From: Streptomyces leeuwenhoekii
GTDB lineage: Bacteria; Actinomycetota; Actinomycetes; Streptomycetales; Streptomycetaceae
Assembly: GCF_001013905.1 (NCBI RefSeq)
Contig: NZ_LN831790.1
Coordinates: 6,710,001 to 6,774,000, forward strand
Length of the DNA stretch: 64,000 bases
Reading direction: 5' to 3'
The notes beneath the pieces are model-generated. The model saw only the letters and a program-made list of their open reading frames with translations, made no database searches and was not told the origin of the DNA. Below, piece after piece: positions 14,182 to 22,755 of this stretch (positions are counted from its first letter, which is position 1; each line of letters opens with the position of its first letter). Made by a program: the position numbers and the translations under genes.

Positions 14182-16131
14182 GTGAGTGAGGAACGGATAC
14201 GGGAACTGTTCGACGGCGCTCTCGGGTACCTGCGGCTGCTGGCCGCCGAAGCGCACCCCTCCCGGTTCGACGAGCCGGTGGACGCCGCCCGCCGGTCGGG
14301 GGCCGACGACCGGACGCTGGCCGAGCTCGAGCAGGTCCGCCGGCTCGCCCTGGAAGTCCAGGCCAACTACGACCGGCGGCAGGAGCGGGACATGCGTCAC
14401 GCCGCGCTGCTGGACGTGGCACGCGAGTTAATCCATCCGCACGACTTCGGCGAACTCCTCCGGCTGACCTGCCGCCGCGCCCGCACGCTGTGCAGTCTCG
14501 ACATGGCCTACATCAGCCTGTACGACCCGGCCACCGGCGCCAGCACCGTGCAGGCCGTGGACGGCCACTGCTCCGCCCTCACACCCGGCTTCACCGTGCC
14601 GCCCAACGGGGGGCTCGGCAACGCCGCCGCCTCGACCGGCGCCCCCAACTGGACCTCGGACTACCTGAAGGACACCACCTTCAAGCACTCCCCGCAGATC
14701 GACAGCACCGTACGGGCGGAAGGGCTGCGGGCACTGATCGCCGTCCCCCTGCACAGCAACGGCACCCAGCTCGGCGCGCTCTACGCGGGTCATCGCGCCG
14801 TGCGCCACTTCACGCCCGACGAGGTGGCCCAGATGGGCATGCTCGGGGAGATGGCGGCGGCCGCGCTGGAGGCCATGAAGTGGGTGGAGGGCGTCAAGGC
14901 CCGCGCCCAGGACGCCGCGCGGGACGCCCGCGCCGTGGAGCGGGAGCTGCGGGCCGTCCAGCGTCTGGCCCGCGCGCACGCGGCGCTGCTCGACCAGGTG
15001 GCCGACGGCGCGGGACCGCGGCACCTGCTCACCGCGGTCGCCGAGCTGCTCGACGGGTGGGTGCTGCTGGAGGACGCCGACGGGAACACCTGGGGCAGCG
15101 CCGGCCGCCCGCCGCAGATGCCCGCGGACCCGGCCGCGCTGCGCGCGGTGTCGCTGGAGGCGCACGCCGACCGGTGGGTGGTCGCGTGCGGGGCGGACCA
15201 CTGGGTGGCTCCGGTCTTCGCCGACCGCACCCAGCTCGGGCAGCTCGTGCTGCACCGCGCCACCCCCCTGGACGAGGAGGGGAGCCGGCTGATGTACGCC
15301 TGCGCCCGCGTCCTCGCCCTGGTGATGCGGCGCAGGGTCGGCCCGCACGACCCGGCGGCCCGCGAGGAGCTGCTGGAAGCCCTCCTCACTCCCGGCCCCG
15401 GGTCGGCGAACCGGGCGCGCGGCCAGGCGCGCACCCTCGGACTCGACCTGAGCGAGCCGCACGTGGTGCTCGCGGCCCGGCCCGCGGACGGGCTGACCGA
15501 CCGGGTACGGGCCTGGGCCCGGGCGTACGCGCAGGACCGGCAGGGCCTTCACGTGTGCCATGACGACCATGTGGTCCTGCTGCTGCCCGGCGACGACGCG
15601 GTGGCGGCGGGACACGCGACCACCGCCCGGGCGGCGACCGCGGGCTGCCCGGTGACGGTGGGCGCCGACGGACCGGTCACCGACCCGGAGGCGGTGGCCC
15701 CGGCGTACCGGCGGGCCACGCGGGCCCTGGACGCGCTCGCCACCCTCGGCGCCTCGAGCTGCGTGGCGTCCGCCGAGGACCTCGGCTCGCTGACCATGCT
15801 GCTCACCGACGAACGGGACGTCGACGGCTTCGTCCGGCACACCATCGGGCCGGTGCTGGACTTCGACGCCCAGCGCTCGGCCGACCTCGTCGTCACCCTG
15901 GACTCCTACTTCCTCTCGGGCGGCAGCCCCACCCGCGCCGCCGAGCAGTTGTTCATCCACCCCAACACCGTCTCCCGGCGGCTGGAGCGGGTGACCGATC
16001 TGCTCGGCACGGGCTGGCAGGAGCCGGCCCGGAGCCTGGAGATCCAGCTCGCGCTGCGGCTGCACCGGATCCGCCAGTCCCTCCAGAGCGCGCACCCGCC
16101 GGTGTCCTCGGGCACCTCGGACGCGGCCTGA
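14182..16131 (+). CDS. GAF-domain regulator with PucR/CdaR-type C-terminal HTH; contains a TTA codon
   Basis: 649 residues. A GAF domain (about 80-240, with LCSLDMAYISLYDP and RALIAVPLHSNGTQLGALYAG) precedes a short coiled-coil-like helix, a GGDEF-like/PucR middle region and a PucR-type C-terminal HTH (FLSGGSPTRAAEQLFIHPNT, then VSRRLERVTDLLG). Such proteins sense small molecules and activate catabolic or secondary-metabolic genes. Codon 83 (14428-14430) is TTA, needing the bldA tRNA for translation. The start is taken as GTG 14182; in-frame ATGs at 14146 and 14149 are possible. Confidence 0.85.
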   Translation: MSEERIRELFDGALGYLRLLAAEAHPSRFDEPVDAARRSGADDRTLAELEQVRRLALEVQANYDRRQERDMRHAALLDVARELIHPHDFGELLRLTCRRARTLCSLDMAYISLYDPATGASTVQAVDGHCSALTPGFTVPPNGGLGNAAASTGAPNWTSDYLKDTTFKHSPQIDSTVRAEGLRALIAVPLHSNGTQLGALYAGHRAVRHFTPDEVAQMGMLGEMAAAALEAMKWVEGVKARAQDAARDARAVERELRAVQRLARAHAALLDQVADGAGPRHLLTAVAELLDGWVLLEDADGNTWGSAGRPPQMPADPAALRAVSLEAHADRWVVACGADHWVAPVFADRTQLGQLVLHRATPLDEEGSRLMYACARVLALVMRRRVGPHDPAAREELLEALLTPGPGSANRARGQARTLGLDLSEPHVVLAARPADGLTDRVRAWARAYAQDRQGLHVCHDDHVVLLLPGDDAVAAGHATTARAATAGCPVTVGADGPVTDPEAVAPAYRRATRALDALATLGASSCVASAEDLGSLTMLLTDERDVDGFVRHTIGPVLDFDAQRSADLVVTLDSYFLSGGSPTRAAEQLFIHPNTVSRRLERVTDLLGTGWQEPARSLEIQLALRLHRIRQSLQSAHPPVSSGTSDAA

Positions 16132-16203
16132 CCGGCGGGGGAGCCTCTCGTGCGCCGTCGGCCGGTCCCCTCCCGGGACGGTGCGGCCCCCGCCGCCGCA
16201 CCC

Positions 16204-17424
16204 TCAGGCGGCCATCAGACGGTCCCCGCCGCACGCGGGGGCCGGGGCGGCCCGGTCGGCGGGGCCGGCGGCCACGGCACGGGCGGCCAGGGCCACCGAC
16301 ACCATCGTCATGTGCCGGTGCCACCCCTGGAAGGAGCGGCCGCCGTAGTCCCGCAACCCCGCCTCGGCGGCCCGCGCCATCGCGGCGGCGTGCGGCTCGG
16401 GCAGCCCGCTCGCCTCCAGCAGCGCGTGCGCCGGAACCACCGTGTCGGTGAGCCACAGGTGCTCCGGCGAGGGACCGGTGCCGGACCACACACCGACCAG
16501 GGTCAGCCCACCCCGTCCCCCCTGCGGACCACAGGCGGAGCCGGCGGCGTTGGTGGTGCCGACGAGGCCGGGCAGCCGCACCCGCAGCGCGGCCACCGAG
16601 CCCCGCCCGCCGGGACGCAGCACCGTCCTGACCCGGCACCCCGCCGTGGCCAGCAGCTTGCCGGCCGGCACCGGACGGTGGCTGAAGCCCCGCAGCGCCC
16701 GGTCGGCGAGCAGCACCGGCACGGAGGAGCCGATCCGCAGCAGCACGGGGACCCGTGCCGCGCGGAACCCGCGCACCAGCGCCGGCAGAGCGGCGTGGCG
16801 GGCGTCCGAGAGCACCGGGCGCAGCCGTGAGGGGAGCCGTCCCACGGTCTGGCTCACCAGGCTCACCGCTCCGCCCTCGGCCGACGCGGGGGGCACATAG
16901 CCGTCGGGTATGCGCGAACGCTCCCGGCGGACCGGGTCGCTCAGCCAGCCGTCCGGCAGGTCCAGGTACCAGTTCACCGGTACCTCGAATCCGTCGGCCA
17001 CCTGCCACAGCCCCCATCCGAACTGCGCGTTCAGGGTCTGCCCCGCCTCCGGCACGTACCTGCGCTCCACGCCGACCGAGCAGTCCCCGGTCTTGGTCAG
17101 GACGAGCGGGCGCACCACCCAGGCCCGGGGAGGCGCGATGCGTTCGAGGAAGCCGGTCAGCGCCTCGCGCACGGGTTGCCAGTCCCAGCAGGAGTCGGCG
17201 ATGAAGTGATGGAACCTCTGCTCCGCCGCCCGGTTCCCGACGGAGGTGGCGAGGTTGCGGGCGTTCTTGCGGCCGCTGACGCTCAGCATGCCGCGCAGGT
17301 ACTCCTTGGCGGTTCTGCGCTGGTCGGCCCTGCGGAGCGACGCGAACACCTCCGAGCCGAGCTCGGCGATCAGGGCGTCGTGGTCGTGGTCATGGGTGAC
17401 GGAGTGGCTGACGGTGGGAAACAT
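16204..17424 (-). CDS. IS701-family transposase-like protein without DDE residues
   Basis: 406 residues collinear with IS701-type DDE transposases: EVFASLRRADQRRTAKEYL, RGMLSVSGRKNARNLA, QRFHHFIADSCWD, PVNWYLDLPDGW and the C-terminal GRSFQGWHRHMTMVSVALA. The first Asp site (normally VVDDTG) reads VVRPLV, the second (normally ADAGYG) is not recognisable, and the WRIEHDYREMKQ segment with the Glu is shortened to ARAAEAGLRD. No terminal inverted repeats were seen. The ATG at 17424 has GAGGACG upstream. A domesticated or decaying transposase; the intact frame favours the former. Confidence 0.75.
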   Translation of the reverse strand: MFPTVSHSVTHDHDHDALIAELGSEVFASLRRADQRRTAKEYLRGMLSVSGRKNARNLATSVGNRAAEQRFHHFIADSCWDWQPVREALTGFLERIAPPRAWVVRPLVLTKTGDCSVGVERRYVPEAGQTLNAQFGWGLWQVADGFEVPVNWYLDLPDGWLSDPVRRERSRIPDGYVPPASAEGGAVSLVSQTVGRLPSRLRPVLSDARHAALPALVRGFRAARVPVLLRIGSSVPVLLADRALRGFSHRPVPAGKLLATAGCRVRTVLRPGGRGSVAALRVRLPGLVGTTNAAGSACGPQGGRGGLTLVGVWSGTGPSPEHLWLTDTVVPAHALLEASGLPEPHAAAMARAAEAGLRDYGGRSFQGWHRHMTMVSVALAARAVAAGPADRAAPAPACGGDRLMAA

Positions 17425-17619
17425 GTGCGTCGTCCTCTGCCCGTGGGAACGGTCGGATGCGGTGCCCGACACTCCCCGTCACCGCGACCCCCGGACAAGA
17501 GGCCCCGGCCACACCCTGACCGCCCCGGCCGGTGGTGCCGTCCCGCCCCGCCGCACTGCCCCCGGGCACCGCTCCGCGCCGCCTTCGCGCGCCGGTGGCC
17601 CGGGGACCAGGGGTCCTCG

Positions 17620-18312
17620 TCACTCCGCCGCCCGCCGCCTCACCTCCCCCAGCCAGGCGGTGGTCTCGGGGGAGCTCAGCAGGTCGCTGTGGCCGCCGGG
17701 GAAGACCCGCCAGGTGCAGTCGCCGCCGGTGGCCTCCGTCCACGCCGCCGCCCCGGCGCCGGTCACGAGCGGGTCCGACGCGCCGTACGCCACCGCCACC
17801 GGGCAGCCCACCTTCCGGTGCGGCGCGGCCGTGAACTCCTTCAGCAGCAGCAGATCACCGCGCGCGGCTTCCACCACGACCTCCCGCCACCCGTCGGAGC
17901 CGTCGTCCGGGAGCAGGCGGGGGTCGACGCTCTCCAGATAGGCCGCGGTCTCCGGCAGACCGCGCAGGGCGGCCTCGTCCACCGTGACCAGGTGGGGCGC
18001 CGTGGCCCCGAGGGCGACCAGGCCGGCCACGGCGTGGTCCTGCTCCGCCAGGCGCGCGGCCGCGGCGTACGCCACGTACGCCCCGAAGCTGTGGCCGACG
18101 AGCAGGGGGGCGGCCGACGCCCGGCGCAGCACCTGGTCGGCGCAGGCGGCCACGGCGTCCTCGAACGATGCGGCGGGTGTGCCGAAGTCCTTGCCGTACC
18201 GGCCCGGGTAGCGCACCATCCAGGCCGCCGGGTCCAGCGCGGCGAGCAGCTCCTTGAACTCGCCGCCGAACGACCCGGCACCGGGGAAGACCACCACGTC
18301 GGGGTGGGCCAT
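17620..18312 (-). CDS. Type II thioesterase
   Basis: A 230-residue alpha/beta hydrolase of the GrsT/RifR type. The nucleophile is in GHSFGAY near residue 75, the acid in GASDPLV and the histidine in FPGGHSDLL. Such enzymes free mis-primed carrier proteins or release short chains. The ATG at 18312 overlaps the stop of the amidotransferase gene (TGATG), so it is translationally coupled and last in a five-gene operon with a stand-alone adenylation-carrier protein, its likely partner. Confidence 0.9.
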   Translation of the reverse strand: MAHPDVVVFPGAGSFGGEFKELLAALDPAAWMVRYPGRYGKDFGTPAASFEDAVAACADQVLRRASAAPLLVGHSFGAYVAYAAAARLAEQDHAVAGLVALGATAPHLVTVDEAALRGLPETAAYLESVDPRLLPDDGSDGWREVVVEAARGDLLLLKEFTAAPHRKVGCPVAVAYGASDPLVTGAGAAAWTEATGGDCTWRVFPGGHSDLLSSPETTAWLGEVRRRAAE

Positions 18313-20093
18313 CACAGCTCCAGCCCGAGTTCGTCCATCACCAGCGCGATGCTGATGGCGCTGAGCCGGAAGTCCCACTTGTCCGCGGCCCGGGACCGGG
18401 GGTCGGTGTCCAGGCACCCGGCGGGGAACAGCCCGCTCGCCCCGACCAGGTCGCGCCAGCGGTCCCAGGTGCGCGCGTCCGTGACCGCGCGCAGGTCGTA
18501 GGCGGTGAAGCCGTGCTTGCCCCGGCGCAGCACGGAGTCCGGGACCACCCCGTCGTACGCCGTCTTCAGGCAGGACTTGCCCTCGAAGTCGACCATCTTC
18601 CGCTCGTCGCCGACGCGCTGGGCCAGCGCGACGACCGCGTTGCCGAGGAAGGGGTAGCGGCCCTCGACCGAGCTGCCCATGAGCATCGAGTCGCCGTGGT
18701 CGCCGAGCAGATGGCCGGAGAGCTGGACGTACACGTCGGCCACCGAGCGCAACTGCATCCGCGACAGCGACGCGACCTCCTCGTCGGAGAACGGGATCAG
18801 CCGGGTCCGCCAGAACTCCCGGCCGGCCAGTGCCTCCCGCACCTCGGGGGTGAGGTAGGCGGTACGCCGCTGTTCCAGCCTGCGCCAGTCGACCTCCCAG
18901 CCGAAGTCGGCCCGCCCCCACGCCTGTTCGTTCTCGGCGCGGGCCGCGCGCCCGGTGCGGGCCGCGCTGTCGAAGGCGTAGGAGTCGTAGCCGAAGAACA
19001 GCTCGTCGGCGCCCTCGCCGGACAGGACCCCCTTGATGCCGGTGGCCCGTACGGTGTCCGCAAGCATCATCGCGGCCACGTTGTACGTCTCGCGCTGCGG
19101 GTAGCAGCAGTGCCGGACCATCTCCTCGAACCGCGCGCTGATGTCGGCCGGGCGGCACACCACCTGCTCGTGCTTGCTGCCGACGGCCGCCGCCACCTCC
19201 CGCTGGAAGCGGCCCTCGTCGAGCGCCGGGTCGTCGAAGACCACGGAGAAGGTCCGCAGGGGCGTGGACTGCAGTCCGGACACCTCGGTGACGATCGCCG
19301 AGGAGTCGAAGCCGCCGCTGAGGTAGGCGCCGATCTCCACGTCGGCGTGGAGCCGGTCCCGCACCGACTGCCGCAGGGTGTCCCGTATCTCCTCGGCACC
19401 GATGTCGTCGCCGGCCGCGGAGAAGTCGCCGTAGCGCCAGTAGCGCTCGGTGCGGGGCCGCAGCCCGGGACCGAACCGCACGGCGCATCCCGGGGGCACC
19501 GCCCGCACGCCCTGCACCAGGGTGCGCGGCGCGACGATGTTGCCCAGGGACAGGTACTGGTCCACCGCGCCCAGGTCGACCTTCCAGGCTTCCGGCACCG
19601 ACTGGACCAGCGGCTTGAGCTCCGAGCAGAAGTGCAGCCGGGAGCCGGTCACGGCGTAGTACATCGGGCAGATGCCGAACCGGTCGCGGGCCAGGAACAG
19701 CTCGTTGTCCGCGCGGTCGAGGACGACGGTGGCGAACTGGCCGTCGATCCGGCTCAGCCCCTGGACGCCGTAGCGGGCCACGAGCTCCGGGACGACCGCC
19801 ACGTCGACGCGGTTGGCGCCGCCGGCGGAGCCCAGGTGCTCGTGCAGCTCCCGGGCGTTGTACACCTCGCCGTTGGTCAGGGCCACGTACCGCCCGCTGC
19901 GGTCCTCGGCCGGCTGCCAGCCGTCGGCGAGACCGTTCATGCCGAGGCGGCCGAGCTTGGCCGACAGCACGTCGGTGTTGAGCGAGTAGGTCTCGTCGGG
20001 GCCGCGGTGGACGAGCCGGGAGTGCATCGTGGCGACGACGCCGCGGTCGAAGCGGCCGTCGTCCGGGGCGTAGGTCCCGCACACACCGCACAT
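18312..20093 (-). CDS. AsnB-type glutamine-dependent amidotransferase
   Basis: 593 residues. Cys2 (MCGVCGTYAP) is the glutaminase nucleophile; HRGPDET and NGEVYN are glutamine-site motifs. The synthetase half has the PP-loop YLSGGFDSSAIV near residue 260 and SGEGADELFFGYDSY. Both active sites look intact, so it should amidate an acyl-AMP or carrier-bound carboxylate with glutamine ammonia, as AsnB, OxyD and relatives do; beta-lactam synthetases share the fold. It starts one base after the adenylation gene stop. Primary asparagine synthesis is less likely given the biosynthetic operon. Confidence 0.88.
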   Translation of the reverse strand: MCGVCGTYAPDDGRFDRGVVATMHSRLVHRGPDETYSLNTDVLSAKLGRLGMNGLADGWQPAEDRSGRYVALTNGEVYNARELHEHLGSAGGANRVDVAVVPELVARYGVQGLSRIDGQFATVVLDRADNELFLARDRFGICPMYYAVTGSRLHFCSELKPLVQSVPEAWKVDLGAVDQYLSLGNIVAPRTLVQGVRAVPPGCAVRFGPGLRPRTERYWRYGDFSAAGDDIGAEEIRDTLRQSVRDRLHADVEIGAYLSGGFDSSAIVTEVSGLQSTPLRTFSVVFDDPALDEGRFQREVAAAVGSKHEQVVCRPADISARFEEMVRHCCYPQRETYNVAAMMLADTVRATGIKGVLSGEGADELFFGYDSYAFDSAARTGRAARAENEQAWGRADFGWEVDWRRLEQRRTAYLTPEVREALAGREFWRTRLIPFSDEEVASLSRMQLRSVADVYVQLSGHLLGDHGDSMLMGSSVEGRYPFLGNAVVALAQRVGDERKMVDFEGKSCLKTAYDGVVPDSVLRRGKHGFTAYDLRAVTDARTWDRWRDLVGASGLFPAGCLDTDPRSRAADKWDFRLSAISIALVMDELGLEL

Positions 20094-20094
20094 C

Positions 20095-21819
20095 TCACAC
20101 GCTCCGATCGCGCAGTTCGTCGGTGAGGGTGCGCAGGCGGTCCGCGCGCAGCACGTCGCGGACGCCGGCGTCCATCCAGCCGAGCTCCTTCAGCTTGTTG
20201 ACGAGGATCACCGCGGAGGCCGAGTCGCCGCCGACGTCGAAGAAGTTGTCGTCGAGGGTGACGTCGTCCACGCCGGTCAGCCGCCGTACCAGGGCGAGGA
20301 CCTGCTCGTCGGGCGTCGCGGCCGCGGGCGCCGCGGGGCGGGTGCGGCTCGCCCGCAGGGCGTCCCGGTCGACCTTGCCGTTGCGGGTGTAGGGCACCGT
20401 CTCGATCTGCTGGATCACCGACGGGACCTTGTAGGTGTCGAGGACGCCCTCCAGGTGGGCGCGGACCTCGCGCGCGGTGGCCGTGCCCTGGTAGTAGCAG
20501 ACCAGCGCGTCCGCGCCGGCGTCCTGCTCCGCGTGCGCCTCGGCGGTGACGACCGCCTCGACGACGTTCGGCAGGCGGCAGGCCGCGATCTCCACCTCGC
20601 CGGGATCGATGCGGTATCCGCGCACCTTGAGCTGACGGTCGAGCCGCTCGACGAAGTGGACCTGCCCGTCCCGCAGTTCGACGATGTCCCCGGTGCGGTA
20701 GACCCGGTTGCCGTCCCGGTCGGTGAAGCGCCGCAGCCCCTGCGCCGTCAGATAGCCGACCGCGACGCTCTCGCCGGTGATGACCAGCTCACCGCGGAGC
20801 CCGGCCGTGGCGGTGGTCTCGTCACCGGTCTCGGCGGGCAGCGGGACGACCTCGTACCCGCAGTCGCCCACCACGTCGCCGAGCGGCACCGACTCGGTGC
20901 ACTCGGCGGGGTCCAGGACCCCGGTGAGGAAGTTGCACACGGTGGTCTCGGTGGTGCCGTAGGCGTTGTGGAACGCGGCCCTGGCCGACCACTTCTGCAC
21001 CACGGCCTGCCGGCAGGCCCCGCCGCCGTTGATCACGTGCCGCAGGCGCATCGCGTCGGTGGGCTCCGTCGCGGTCAGCGCGAACGGCGTCGTCTTCAGG
21101 TGGGTGATGCCGTACCGCTCCAGGGTGCCGCCGAGGACCGGACCCGGGCCGAGCTGCGTCTCGTCGAGCACGACCAGGCAGCCGCCCCCGGTCAGCGTCC
21201 ACAGGATCTCGGTGATGCAGCCGTCGAAGGTCAGGCGGGCGAACTGCAGCGTACGGGTGTCGGTGCCGACCTCCAGGACGCGGACGTGGTCGCGGATCAT
21301 CGGGGCCAGCGGGCCGACGCGTACCAGCACGCACTTGGGTTCGCCGGTGGACCCGGAGGTGTGGATGGCGTAGCCGATCGCGCCCTGGTCCGCGGCGGTG
21401 TCCAGGCCTGCCGGGGTGCCGCTCGGCGTCTCCTTCCCGCGCCACTCCTCCCGGGCCACCACGAGCTGGGGTTCGTCGGAGCCGTCCGGTGTGGCGGCGA
21501 CCATGCGCACACCGAGGGAGGTCACCTTGGTCCGGTTCGACGCGACGCTGTCGCGCGGGTCGAGGAAGACGAAGGGGCGGCCGGCCCGCAGCGCGCCGGC
21601 CATGGCGACGATCGAACCCGGGGTGCGGACGGCCTCGATGCCGACGAACTCGCCCGGTGCGGTGAGCACGTCGAGCTGGGCGGTGAACTTGTCGATGCGC
21701 TCCCCGAGGTCCCGGTAGCTGATCACGCCGCGCGCGGACTCCAGGGCGGGGCGGTCGGGGTGGTCCCGCACCATCCTCCCGATGGCCTCGGCGACCGATG
21801 GCTGCTGCTGTGTGGTCAT
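20095..21819 (-). CDS. Stand-alone NRPS adenylation-carrier (A-PCP) protein
   Basis: 574 residues. Adenylation motifs: A3 HTSGSTGEPK, A5 NAYGTTETTVC, A7 YRTGDI, A8 RQLKVRGYRIDPGEVE, A10 NGKVD. The carrier domain follows with DDNFFDVGGDSAS, the Ser being the phosphopantetheine site. There is no condensation or fused thioesterase domain. Reading the pocket by eye against GrsA gives D235, T239, K278 and G301, which is Asp/Asn-like. The ATG at 21819 has AAAGGA nine bases upstream. It should load an amino or oxo acid on its own carrier for the neighbouring tailoring enzymes. Confidence 0.9.
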   Translation of the reverse strand: MTTQQQPSVAEAIGRMVRDHPDRPALESARGVISYRDLGERIDKFTAQLDVLTAPGEFVGIEAVRTPGSIVAMAGALRAGRPFVFLDPRDSVASNRTKVTSLGVRMVAATPDGSDEPQLVVAREEWRGKETPSGTPAGLDTAADQGAIGYAIHTSGSTGEPKCVLVRVGPLAPMIRDHVRVLEVGTDTRTLQFARLTFDGCITEILWTLTGGGCLVVLDETQLGPGPVLGGTLERYGITHLKTTPFALTATEPTDAMRLRHVINGGGACRQAVVQKWSARAAFHNAYGTTETTVCNFLTGVLDPAECTESVPLGDVVGDCGYEVVPLPAETGDETTATAGLRGELVITGESVAVGYLTAQGLRRFTDRDGNRVYRTGDIVELRDGQVHFVERLDRQLKVRGYRIDPGEVEIAACRLPNVVEAVVTAEAHAEQDAGADALVCYYQGTATAREVRAHLEGVLDTYKVPSVIQQIETVPYTRNGKVDRDALRASRTRPAAPAAATPDEQVLALVRRLTGVDDVTLDDNFFDVGGDSASAVILVNKLKELGWMDAGVRDVLRADRLRTLTDELRDRSV

Positions 21820-21854
21820 GTGGTTGCGTCCTTTGCCGTTCAGGGCGTCTCGGT

Positions 21855-22691
21855 TCACTTCACGGTGTGGGCGAGCGTGCCCACGCCCTCGACCACCGCG
21901 GTGATGGAGTCCCCGGGGCTGATCACGGCGGCGCCCGGGGTGCCCGTGCAGATGACGGTGCCCGGAGCCAGGGTGCGGCCGGCCGTGAAGTACTCGACCA
22001 GATAGCCCAGGTCGTACTTCATCTCCGACACCTGCGCGGAGGCGACCACCTCGGCGTTGCGCACGGTGGAGACGCGCAGCGAGGCGAGCTGGTCGTCGCC
22101 GAACTCGTCGAGGGTCACGAGCTGCGGGCCGATGCTGCAGAACGTGTCGAATCCCTTGGCCCACGGGATGTAGCGGGGGTTCTCGCGGATCACGTCCTCC
22201 GCGGTCATGTCGAGCACCGCCGTGACACCGGCCACCACCTCCCGCCACTCCGCGCGCCCGACGTTCTTGCACTCGGTGCCGATGACGAGGCCCAGCTCCG
22301 CCTCCGCGGTGACCCGCTTGCTCTGGGACGGCAGCTCGATGTGGCCGCCGTTGCCGATGAGGCAGGTGCGGGGGCGCAGGTACGAGCCGGGGCCCGAGGC
22401 CGGCTGCCGGGTCTCCAGGTCGCCCGCGTGCCCGCGGTAGTTCAGACCGGCACCCCAGATGTCACCGCTGTCGGTGACGGTCGCCGCCTCCGTCAGCGGC
22501 AGCTCCGTGCGCCGTCCGCCCGGCAGCCCGGCCAGCCGCTCGGCCAGCTCCCGCCGGCGGGCCGTGCCGAGCAGGTCGGTGAGCCGACGGACGTGCTCGA
22601 ACCCGTCGATGCCGCTCACCGGCACCCACCCGCCGGCGTCGCCCGCGAAGAGCCGGTACCCGTCGTCCTGTGTGAACCGTGCCAGTCGCAC
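21855..22691 (-). CDS. FAH-family hydrolase/hydratase/decarboxylase
   Basis: 278 residues with the fumarylacetoacetate-hydrolase fold: IWGAGLNYRGHA, RPRTCLIGNGGHIELP, the metal-binding EAELGLVIG, YIPWAKGFDTFCSIGPQLV and GTVICTGTPGA. Family members act on 2-keto acids (fumarylpyruvate hydrolase, 2-keto-4-pentenoate hydratase, oxaloacetate decarboxylase). The GTG at 22691 has GGAGG six bases upstream. It follows the aldolase in the operon; an aldol product (4-hydroxy-2-oxo acid) would be a natural substrate for a hydratase or dehydratase reaction. The exact reaction is inferred. Confidence 0.88.
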   Translation of the reverse strand: MRLARFTQDDGYRLFAGDAGGWVPVSGIDGFEHVRRLTDLLGTARRRELAERLAGLPGGRRTELPLTEAATVTDSGDIWGAGLNYRGHAGDLETRQPASGPGSYLRPRTCLIGNGGHIELPSQSKRVTAEAELGLVIGTECKNVGRAEWREVVAGVTAVLDMTAEDVIRENPRYIPWAKGFDTFCSIGPQLVTLDEFGDDQLASLRVSTVRNAEVVASAQVSEMKYDLGYLVEYFTAGRTLAPGTVICTGTPGAAVISPGDSITAVVEGVGTLAHTVK

Positions 22692-22755
22692 CGTGTTCCT
22701 CCATGTCCCGCTTCGAATGTCAGTGAGAGCGCGGTGATGCGCCGTGCGGCGCCGC

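Noticed and set aside
16204..17472. Active insertion sequence
   Set aside because: No terminal inverted or target repeats were seen and the DDE residues are missing.
17620..20091. 823-codon minus-strand frame
   Set aside because: Only the final 230 codons (thioesterase) are real; the upper part is a shifted reading of the AsnB-like gene.
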